Origin: Pectinophora gossypiella
Lineage: Eukaryota > Arthropoda > Insecta > Lepidoptera > Gelechiidae
DNA: 64,000 nt
Assembly (NCBI RefSeq): GCF_024362695.1
Contig: NC_065406.1
Coordinates: forward strand, 17,646,545 to 17,710,544
Direction of reading: 5' to 3'
Position numbers and translations under genes: made by a program. This document shows, one piece after another, positions 55,811 to 64,000 of the stretch. The notes under the pieces were generated by a model. The model was not told the origin of the DNA and searched no databases. It was given only the letters and a program-made list of their open reading frames with translations. Numbering within the stretch: the stretch's first letter is position 1; the number at the start of each line of letters is the position of its first letter.

Positions 55811-58800
55811 ATCTTTATATATTTATAATTCTCTCCGAAGAGGTTCAAGTCGCACGGGCCGTAGCCAAGTGCTTTTATTGTTTTAGCGATAAAAACTTCC
55901 TGACGATGCGGCATGTATTTAGAATTACTGCTTTTTGAAGAAGTGTGAGTGTGGATGGATGCATGTTGAGAGTTTGGAGACTAGTGTGGAGTGTTTTAGG
56001 TATGACGCCTGTGGTGGAAACAACGATGGGTACCGTTTTAACAGTTCTTACTTGCCACTGTGTTTGGATTTCTATAGCAAGGTCGGTGTATTTGGCAATT
56101 TTTTCAGCATGTGTAGTAAGTAAGTTGTGAGTATTGCATACGGCTATATCTACAAGCAATACGGTCTGATTGAATTTGTCAAATAATAATATATCCGGTC
56201 TATTGAAATGAACTGTTTTATCAGTGATGATGGTTGTATCCCAGTATATTCTATATCTATCGTTCTCTAATACAGCTTGTGGTTTATATTTATAATACGG
56301 AACTTTTTCTGTAACAAATTTATATTTAAAGGCTAGGTTTTGGTGTACTATTGCTGCTACTTGGTCGTGTCTATGCTTATAATCTGTTTGGACTATAGAT
56401 TTGCATGCGCCAGTGATATGCTGTATTGTTTCAGAACTACTTTGGCAGCGTCTACATGTATCTGTCTGTAAGTTGGGTAGCCGGATGATATGTTTCTGAT
56501 AGTTGCGGGTGTCAATGATCTGATCTTGAATGGCGATCATGAAAGCTTCAGTCTCTGGAAAGAGCTCGCCTCTCCGCAACCAATTGTTCGACGCAGCTTT
56601 GTCGACGTGCGGCTGTTGGAGGTCGTGGCGGTGTCTGCCGTGCAGAGACTTCTGCTCCCATGAGGCTATCTTATCTCTGGGTTCAGTGATCTGTTCGCAT
56701 CTTTGGGGGTTGTGATCTTGGAGATTTAGGGGTGTAAGTCGTTTATCTGCATTCGACACTGTATTGTGCAAAGCGGAATGATGCATACGTTGATGGAAAT
56801 ATTGTCTTAATGTTTTTACCTGTTTATTATGTAAATTACAGATATCTATAATTCCTCGCCCCCCTTCATCTCGTGGCAGCGTCTGTCGTTGAGTACATGC
56901 TCTAGGGTGATGTTTGCGATGAACTGTCATTGTGGTATTAATAGTGCGCTGTAGATTTATGAGGTCCGTTTTTGACCAGCTGATGACACCAAACGAATAT
57001 GTAAGTATGGGGATTGCAAAGGTGTTAATTGCTTTTACTAGGTTACGAGAATTCAATTTCGATCGGAGGATTACATTCAGTCTGTGTTTAAATTTCTTTC
57101 TTAGCTCATTTTTTATATGTTTTTGGTTGATTTGGCGGGCCTGTTGAAAACCCAGGTACTTGTATGTTTCTTCGGAATTTAGGGATTCTATGCAACTTCC
57201 TGATTCTAGTATATAGTCATTTCGCTCAATTTTACCATTTTTAACTGAAAATGTTTTACACTTGTCGATACCGAAATCCATGCGTATGTCGTTTGAGAAT
57301 GTTTGGGTGATGTCTGCTAGGTGATGTAGTGACTGTGTAGTGTTACTGTATAACTTAATGTCGTCCATGTACATGAGGTGTGTCAGCGATGTTTCCTTGT
57401 AGTTGGTTTCGTCAGTAATAGTAAATCCTTGGTTTGATCGGTTTAGTAAATTAGAGAGTGGATTAAAAGCGAGACAGAACCACAATGGACTAAGCGCATC
57501 CCCTTGGAATATTCCACGTTTAATAGGGATATCTCTGGTTTCAATGTTACTGTCCCCCACGAGTTTCAGTTTGGTTTTCCAGTTCTGCATAGAAATTTTT
57601 AGAAATTTAACTATTGTTGGATGGATTTTGTAGTGCTCTAGAACATATATGAGCCAGCTATGAGGTACCGAATCATATGCTTTACGGTAATCAATATACA
57701 TGGTGTTGATGTCTTTTTTATTAGAGTAAGCTTGTTTCATAGCAACTGAATCGATAATCAGTTGCTCCTTACATCCATACATATTTTTACGGCATCCTTT
57801 CTGTTCTTCTGCAAGAATATTGTTTTGAGCAGCGTGTTGGTGTATGAGTTCTGCTATGCAAGACGTCAGTATTTTATAGATAGTCTGTAAACAAGTGATG
57901 GGGCGGTATTTTGCTGGATTTTGGTAATCTGTGTCTTTCGGGATCATGTATGTTATGCCTTGGGTGACATAGAGTGGCATTTTATCCGGTGTTCTGATGA
58001 AATCGTTAATGTGGTTATGAAGTATTGGATGAACTGCAGTGAATTTCTTGTACCAGTAATTATGTATATGATCGCTACCTGGTGCTTTCCAGTTATGGGT
58101 TTTCATTAAAACTTTATCAAATACCTCTATCGGAACGAACTCAAACTCCATTTCATCTATATTATTAGACTCCATTTGAATCCAGTCTGCGTTATCATTG
58201 TGTTGTACTGGGTTTGACCAAATGTTCGACCAAAAATGGTGGAAATCGTCCGAAGATGGTGTCATAGAGGTGTGATGTGGGTTCTGAGTGCGTTGGGTAG
58301 CTGCTGAAAGTGTTCTATAAAATTGTTTTTCGTTATTTAAAAATTGAGTATTTTGTACCTTCCTCTGCGTGCAATTGGTGTACCTTCGTAATCTGCTTGC
58401 TACTGTATTGAGTTTTTGCTTAAGGGTATCTAAAAACTGTTCATCTGTCAAATTGGGTTCTTCATATTGTGAATGTATTCTGTATGTATTTTTTATTGAT
58501 TCTATTTGTGCTATCAATCTATTACTCCTATTGCCTTGTATGTATTGAATGAATCTTCCTATGTCCCTTCTGAACGACTCTACCTTTTTCTGTAATCTTC
58601 TTTGCCAAGCTGGGATTTTGACTTTTCGTCTATGTTGCACACTGTCCGTGTTATATATTTTTGTCCCATTACAAATAGCTGTTGTGTACGCTGCACAATA
58701 TATTATTGTCTGAGTGGTCTCAAAATCATCATCAACTGACAAGTAGTTTGGCAATATATCTGTGTTCAAGTAAGTGCAAATCTGAGCTAGTTTCTTAGAA

Positions 58801-58928
58801 GTTTTCTGTTTTGGTATATATGGTCTTGTCGTTGGGGATGAATTCTTGAACTTATGTAAAATTTCTGCAAACTTCTCTGTTATGTATTGTTGATCTACAG
58901 GGGTATTATTATTAAGTAAGTATATTAT
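55811..58928 (-). mobile_element. R4/Dong-type non-LTR retrotransposon, probably 5'-truncated
   Basis: A minus-strand element with a single long pol frame (55875..58928). Its short 3' UTR ends in (TAA)n at about 55790-55812, shared with the tail of another element. R4-clade elements such as Bombyx Dong insert into (TAA)n; the position here agrees. The 5' end was placed where the open frame ends. Confidence 0.8.
55875..58928 (-). CDS. R4-type reverse transcriptase/restriction-like endonuclease
   Basis: An uninterrupted frame of about 1017 codons; the segment usually read starts at a TTG near 58769 (964 residues), with no ATG found near the start of the open frame, so the N-terminus is probably missing. 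RT motifs (numbered from 58769): KYRPITCLQTIYKI, YIDYRKAYDSVPH near 359, IFQGDALSP near 415 and the active site LTHLMYMDDIKLYS near 465. A C-terminal zinc knuckle C-x2-C-x7-H-x4-C is near 771, followed by a restriction-like endonuclease region with RPDILLFD and LLVDIA (about 853-875), the PD-x14-D arrangement of the R2/R4 group. It nicks the target and copies its RNA onto the cut (target-primed reverse transcription). No stop or frameshift seen, so the domain set is intact although the 5' end is not. Confidence 0.87.
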   Translation of the reverse strand: MIYLLNNNTPVDQQYITEKFAEILHKFKNSSPTTRPYIPKQKTSKKLAQICTYLNTDILPNYLSVDDDFETTQTIIYCAAYTTAICNGTKIYNTDSVQHRRKVKIPAWQRRLQKKVESFRRDIGRFIQYIQGNRSNRLIAQIESIKNTYRIHSQYEEPNLTDEQFLDTLKQKLNTVASRLRRYTNCTQRKVQNTQFLNNEKQFYRTLSAATQRTQNPHHTSMTPSSDDFHHFWSNIWSNPVQHNDNADWIQMESNNIDEMEFEFVPIEVFDKVLMKTHNWKAPGSDHIHNYWYKKFTAVHPILHNHINDFIRTPDKMPLYVTQGITYMIPKDTDYQNPAKYRPITCLQTIYKILTSCIAELIHQHAAQNNILAEEQKGCRKNMYGCKEQLIIDSVAMKQAYSNKKDINTMYIDYRKAYDSVPHSWLIYVLEHYKIHPTIVKFLKISMQNWKTKLKLVGDSNIETRDIPIKRGIFQGDALSPLWFCLAFNPLSNLLNRSNQGFTITDETNYKETSLTHLMYMDDIKLYSNTTQSLHHLADITQTFSNDIRMDFGIDKCKTFSVKNGKIERNDYILESGSCIESLNSEETYKYLGFQQARQINQKHIKNELRKKFKHRLNVILRSKLNSRNLVKAINTFAIPILTYSFGVISWSKTDLINLQRTINTTMTVHRKHHPRACTQRQTLPRDEGGRGIIDICNLHNKQVKTLRQYFHQRMHHSALHNTVSNADKRLTPLNLQDHNPQRCEQITEPRDKIASWEQKSLHGRHRHDLQQPHVDKAASNNWLRRGELFPETEAFMIAIQDQIIDTRNYQKHIIRLPNLQTDTCRRCQSSSETIQHITGACKSIVQTDYKHRHDQVAAIVHQNLAFKYKFVTEKVPYYKYKPQAVLENDRYRIYWDTTIITDKTVHFNRPDILLFDKFNQTVLLVDIAVCNTHNLLTTHAEKIAKYTDLAIEIQTQWQVRTVKTVPIVVSTTGVIPKTLHTSLQTLNMHPSTLTLLQKAVILNTCRIVRKFLSLKQ

Positions 58929-58989
58929 TTATTTTTGTATATATGTATTTATAAATGTATATTATATTATTGTGCCTATAGTATACGAA
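58929..58989. other. AT-rich junction between LINE and MITE
   Basis: Simple ta-rich sequence without features; it contains a stop in the LINE frame at 58929-58931. Confidence 0.4.
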
Positions 58990-59190
58990 TACTGAGGGGG
59001 ATGATTCAGACCATGATTCTGAGTTGATATCAAGTGGAATTTCCTGTCAAAAATTGAAGAAAGATTTTGCTTTTTTTTTAAATATTTTCCGATCCTTTTG
59101 CGACGTAAAATTCCACTTGATATCAACTCAGAATCATGGTCTGAATCATCCCTCAAAGTTTTCGTTACGATGTCACTTACACCCTGTATT
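58990..59190. mobile_element. MITE family 2, complete foldback copy
   Basis: Left arm: tgagggggatgattcagacc, atgattctgagttgatatca and agtggaatttcc. Right arm: the inverted match ending ggtctgaatcatccctcaaa, then gttacgatgtcacttacacc and ctgtat. The arms are about 45 bases and perfect over most of their length. The right side extends about 40 bases beyond the left arm. Confidence 0.8.
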
Positions 59191-60337
59191 TATTGGTAAT
59201 TTGTACTTAGTTTGCAATCTTTGATTTTTACATATTTCCTCGCCTTATGGTTGGTCGTCATTTGCATGTATCTAGTTAAGTTTCTTTTGTAATTATGTAG
59301 ACGAAACAGTCAATATTCAATATTGTGAGTATGGATGTCCAATGCGCAGTTGAATCCTTGATGACGACATGATGTCCCTTCTGTGGATAGTTTCAAATCC
59401 CCAACTTATTTTGTACTTATTTTGCACGGCAGCCTATTTACATTAGCCGCTGCTAAATATACTAAATGTTTGCAATATTTGTTATAAAAATATCCAAGTC
59501 GAAACGAGAAATGTACATAAAAGGTGTGTCCGAATAAAAAAATATTTTTCTTGTACATTATAGTAATGAATATGGTAATCTGTCTATTTGCCTGCGTAGG
59601 TGTATTCGATAAATTGACATTGCCGTCATATTACAAATATCTTTATAAGAACAAGCTTAGAAAAACATTGAATCAAACGTCTTTCATCACAGCGCGAGTT
59701 GTAAGTCGAAAGAATATTATATTTTGTTTTATCACACATTTTTTATAATCTATGATGTACATAACTTAGCTAAGCGTGTATTACCTTAGGTCACATCTTC
59801 ACCTACCGTCAGGTGAGATTATACAAAATGCAAACCTATTGTTAATTCGAAAAAAAAAACTTTGATAGTCTGTTACGCACTGCCGTATAAAAAAGAATAA
59901 TGCTAAGTACTGCTGATAAAAAGTATCGTCCATATAATCTAACTTGAGAGGGCTCTATATTTGTCACATTTAGCTTTACATCTCGCGTAACTTTACAAAA
60001 AGGCTGAGCAGATAATATTTAAAAATAAAAATAGATAGGAAGTAATCTCCAGTCTTACTGAGATACTCACGAGCAGCCAAGTAATAATGCAAATATAGCC
60101 GCAAAACACTTAGTTGCCTGATACTAATGCAAAGGTCAGGCATTGGTCGTCAAAATATTATCTAAACATGTTCGATCATAACGTATCTATTGAAACATAC
60201 AATAAAGAACATCCGTCGCGCTTAATTTGATAAAATCGATACATGTCTACAGATTGACCAGTTCATGACGATGTAGTGGCCTTTACTCAGTGTAGTAAAA
60301 TGAAACGAGAGCGCTCACTTTAGTATTATTATGATGT
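59191..60337. other. Non-coding AT-rich stretch
   Basis: No gene or repeat recognised in 1.1 kb. Confidence 0.45.
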
Positions 60338-60628
60338 CATCATCAGCCTATTAACGTCCCCACTGCTGGGGCACGGGCCTTCCCTATGGATGGATAGGGA
60401 GATCGGGCCTTAAACCATCACGCGGGCCCAGTGCGGATTGATGGTTATTAATACGACTGCTAATGCAGCCGGGACTAACGGCTTAACGTGCCTTCCGAAG
60501 CACGGAGGAGCTCGAGATGAAAACTTTTTTTTTTGTGGTCACCCATCCTATGACCGGCCTTTGCGAAAGTTGCTTAACTTCAACAATCGCAGACCGAGCG
60601 CGTTTACCGCTGCGCCACCGAGCTCCTC
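60338..60628 (-). repeat. SINE family C, second copy
   Basis: The minus-strand copy runs from gaggagctcggtggcgcagc through ccggtcataggatgggtgac to ccccagcagtggggacgtta and a gatgat end. Confidence 0.8.
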
Positions 60629-62183
60629 TATTATGATGTATTTTATTAAATTTACGGTTCAGCTGAAAGTTAGCGTTCTGTTGACCCTGGGTGTTCAGAG
60701 TTTTATGCTGAGCTAAAAACCCATTTTGCTTGTAATTTATGTTTTATTGGATTTGTTATTTTCTGTAATGTGTTGCTACAGGTAAATAAATACTTTATCT
60801 GTCTATCTATCTTTAGGTAACATTTTATTTTATGTTTCTTTAAGCAGCAAACTATGTTTAATAAGCACTATTTTGCGTCAATGCCCTAAAGTTCTAAACA
60901 TTCTTACCTTTGGATAAGTTAAAATATATAATATAACTAATATACCTATAAGTATTAAGTCTTTTAAACGTAACTCAGTTCTGTATCCCATGTGATCGGT
61001 AATTCAAAACGAAGTTCGACTTTGCTAGTCAAATTCGAGAACAGTAGAGGAACCTAAGATCGCCGTTGTTAGATACAGCAATATCTAATGTAAATATTAA
61101 ATATAAAAGTTTAGGTTTCATTCCAAGCAGCATATATTAAAGCCATAACTCCTAGCAAATCTACGATTTGACACGTACCTAATAACATAAAGCAAATCCA
61201 CCTAACACTTTGTAGTTTGTATTTTCCAACATTAATATATCGTGTCGCTTGTCATCATCATTCAATAAGTCTAGTACATTTTTCAATCTAGACATTTTTA
61301 CTAAAGGCAATGTGTTTGTAAATATCATCATGTATTTGATGATCATCTTTATAGGGCGTAAGATTGGAGGTTTACGAGCGATCACGTCGCACTTAATGTC
61401 CGAAAGGCGCCGACTGGGCTCAAGGAAGCGTCTGCATTCAATTCTGCACCAAACACATATTTATATTAGGTACTTATTGTATCTTTCTTTTAAAGGAATA
61501 GAAAAATAGGTAATCATTTTGTTAGTAGGTATTTGATGAATGTGGAGTGTTGGACAAATGTACTTAGTTCTATAATCAATATGATTATTATCATAATTCG
61601 TGTTTTATGCAAAGTAAACTAAAATAAGAAGAGAGCATTAGATTGAAACCGGTGGTTATTTTCTATTGTTATAGAATGTAGAGACGTTTTCTTTTTATTT
61701 TATTTATTTTTACTAAAAAGGTACACAGACAGATTGTAAACAATACACATATGACATAACTCGAAACAGGTCAACAGGGGTTTTCAAAGTCTTTTTCTGA
61801 GTAGGTTAGTTCATTAATAGCAAACAAAGAAAGGTCGCCTAAAAGCAATTCTACACCGAGAAAAGCGTTAAGGAGAAAAACTCATGTTGTAATCATCCAG
61901 TTTACCTAATATATATTTTTACCTATACATCTGGACTGTTTTATATTACTATTTGATAATTATTCAAATGTCACCAAACACGTCAGAAACTAGTTTCAAA
62001 TAATGTTTATTAAAGATGTTTATGTATAGAGAATCGTAATAAAATAATGGAAATATGTTGCTAGGCGGTTTGAAGACTCGACCTACAAAATAAATTGAAA
62101 TGATAATCGGAAAATTCATGGACTACTTGGAGGTTGAAAACACTTTATATAAGAAACAAATTCGTTTTTACGTTCTCTACTTC
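60629..62183. other. Non-coding stretch
   Basis: No gene or recognised repeat in 1.5 kb. Open frames at 61249 and 61179 have no recognisable domain. Confidence 0.45.
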
Positions 62184-62372
62184 ATCATCTCCCTAGTGTT
62201 ATCCCGTTTTTCACAGGGTCCGCTTACCTAACCTGAAGCTTTAACAGGTCCGGTTTTATCAGAAGCGACTACCTGTCTGACCTTCCAAACCTCGAAAGGA
62301 AAGCCAACCTAATACAGGTTAGGTCACATACCTCCGAAACGCATCTCTCGAGAATGTGGGTTCATGTTTTTC
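62184..62372 (-). repeat. SINE family D fragment
   Basis: Contains cctagtgttatcccgttttt, cagggtccgcttacctaacc and tgaagctttaacaggtccgg in plus-strand reading. Confidence 0.75.
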
Positions 62373-62394
62373 TAAAAAATAAGCTTTATCTGCT

Positions 62395-62490
62395 CGTGTC
62401 GTATCAGGAAGTGAAGGTTTTGGCGGGAAGAAGAGAGGAATTGTGATTACTCCACCGACAAGAGCGCAGCTTTTAAATAAAGAGAGAGAA
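62395..62490 (+). pseudogene. LINE RT C-terminal end and (GA)n tail
   Basis: Nearly identical to the end at 19541: gtatcaggaagtgaaggttt, tggcgggaagaagagaggaa and ccaccgacaagagcgcagct, then taaataaagagagag. It lies directly after the SINE D fragment. Confidence 0.75.
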
Positions 62491-63059
62491 GCTTTATCTA
62501 AGTTACAAAATCTCTCTTAATCAATACTCCGTCCAATAATCTTTCTCCAGTATTGTTATTCTAATTGTTCTTCTTGAAGTTATTGTCTTGTTTTTGTGTT
62601 TGGCGTCCTTTTTATAATAAGCAATATCTGTTCTATTCTCAACAGAAAACGTATCACATACTTAATACAGATAATTCTGAGATATTTACTGGGAATATCT
62701 TAATGATAAAATGTCACAGGCAGAGATACTAACATACCGGACGTATTGCGAAACCATCGCTGAGGTCCAAACATCGGCTTGTATACGGTACTGCTAGGTA
62801 TATGCCAAATTCCAATACTAAATTGACATCGCTTAGGTTAGCCTTCTAGGGCTTTGCGGGATAGTGATACAAATACATATATGGGATCGACATGTCCTTT
62901 TGTGAGAATCCCTAAACATTTTTATCAGTTTCACTGTTGATTGTCATAATCGTTTGCAACTTGGCTACGGCCCCTCAAGGTTTCTTCTGACGACTGAACT
63001 CGGTATTTTAGAGATTACGGACTGAAATAAAATTAGTATATGTAAGTATTGTATAACAA
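62491..63059. other. Non-coding stretch with a LINE 3'-end fragment
   Basis: A plus-strand piece near 62600-62645 (tttggcgtcctttttataat) is the inverse of the fragments at 8660 and 54493. No gene is seen. Confidence 0.45.
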
Positions 63060-63260
63060 TATTTTATGTATATTTTTTAAAGAACGTCTAGGGCCCTATG
63101 CCGAGGTTTTTCTTGCAGCTTCTTTTCTCCGGCTATACAGGTTGTGAGAAGCTGCAGTAGTTTTAGGCGGATGAGACGTTCGTTATGTAAAAATTAACGA
63201 TTCAAAGTGTAACTGTGTTACCCACTGAATAAAGATATTTTTGCATTTGAATTGGAATAT
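63060..63260 (+). repeat. LINE 3' UTR fragment
   Basis: Contains gccgaggtttttcttgcagc, ttgtgagaagctgcagtagt and ttcaaagtgtaactgtgtta, ending ctgaataaagatatttttgc. The AATAAA near the end and the lack of coding suggest the 3' end of a lepidopteran LINE. Confidence 0.65.
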
Positions 63261-63654
63261 ATATTTGCCACCCCAATTAATTTAAACCGGACGAAATTCC
63301 TACCTTACCTACATTTATTTGCTCGGGTGGTATTGAGTAAGAGTTGCATCACACACCGCACTCGACCGACGCGACGTCCTGCGTTGTGCAAACTTGTGGT
63401 TACGAGATATGTCTACTTGTCACCGATGTACGGATGTTATTTAACTGATTTCGAGGATATACATACTTAAATAAGAAATGAGGAAGATAGGTAAGTTTGA
63501 GTCAATCAGTGGAGATAAGAATGCAATGTGTAAGGAGCATTTATTAGGACTCTAGAAGATTTAGCGTTAGCGTTTAGTGTAAGTAAGTAGCTATTTTCGC
63601 GAAGTATGTTACCGTGATAAAGTGTATTTGTATTGTATTGTGATAGAGCGATAT

Positions 63655-63870
63655 TACAAATGGGCCGGCTTGACTGGGCAGATATCACGGTCTCACAGAA
63701 AAATCGGCGTGAAAGAATGTTTACGTTTCGCCGAGTGAGTGAGGGTATCGGAGGCCCAAAACCCCTCAAAGGCCGGCAATGCACTTGTGACCTCTCCAGT
63801 GTTGCGGGTGTCTATTAGCGACTGTAACTGTGTACCATCAGGCAAGTGATCTTCCGACTGTTTTAAGAAA
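63655..63870 (+). repeat. Lepidopteran dispersed retroposon P
   Basis: Contains cgtttcgccgagtgagtgag, aaacccctcaaaggccggca and gcgggtgtctattagcgact, then ccatcaggcaagtgatcttc. The order of modules fits a repeat common in moth and butterfly genomes. Only one copy is in the window. Confidence 0.6.
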
Positions 63871-64000
63871 CAGTGAAAAAAAAACAATATTATATATGTA
63901 ATGTTATTATGAAAATATGTATGTATTTTAATATATAGATAACATTCTCTGATCGTCAATCTTACAACTTGTAATATTTTACCAATAATAAAATAGTATA

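Noticed and set aside
60438..60716. 92-codon open frame on the plus strand
   Set aside because: It is the antisense of SINE C; a matching peptide occurs at the other SINE C copy near 41654-41845.

Overview
The window looks like moth or butterfly nuclear DNA. It is AT-rich and gene-poor, its genes are split by spliceosomal introns, and it is crowded with small tRNA-headed SINEs, foldback MITEs and LINE tails of the kind that fill lepidopteran genomes. No species can be named from sequence alone. Four host loci are supported to differing degrees: two tandem two-exon genes for secreted Kazal-type proteins on the minus strand (9.0-9.9 kb and 10.9-12.2 kb), a single plus-strand exon that looks like the signal-peptide exon of a secreted protein (16.07 kb, weak), and a large terminal exon of a FAM43-like PTB adaptor on the minus strand (51.7-53.0 kb).

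The main structure is a nested retrotransposon block at 23.6-38.0 kb. An outer Ty3/Gypsy element (LTRs 23639..25429 and 36480..38029) has gag and pol in different frames joined by a canonical -1 slippery heptamer (A AAA AAC) next to the gag stop. Its pol is interrupted in the RNase H region by a complete, apparently very young Mag-like Ty3/Gypsy element (29413..33996). That inner element has two identical 206-bp LTRs, one uninterrupted Gag-Pol frame and a 5-bp target duplication. A third retroposon sits in the outer 5' LTR with an 11-bp target duplication. The outer LTRs match by eye for about 1.24 kb, then differ strongly over the rest of their 3' part, which simple retrotransposition does not explain.

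Layout: 0-9 kb, an RT fragment, SINEs and MITEs; 9-12.2 kb, the Kazal pair; 12.2-23.6 kb, dense repeats plus the candidate secreted-protein exon; 23.6-38.0 kb, the nested LTR block; 38-51.6 kb, SINEs, several foldback MITEs and LINE C-terminal fragments; 51.7-53.0 kb, the FAM43-like exon; 55.6-58.9 kb, a minus-strand LINE with a restriction-like endonuclease (R4/Dong type) that meets another retroelement's (ATT)n tail end to end; 59-64 kb, further MITE, SINE and LINE tails.

No gene cluster working as a pathway is visible. The two Kazal genes form one functional unit in the sense of a tandem duplication: same intron position and phase, same TATA-to-ATG spacing, and the same unusual four-cysteine pattern. 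Coordinates of SINE and MITE fragments were read by eye and may be off by several bases. No alignment or database search was run.
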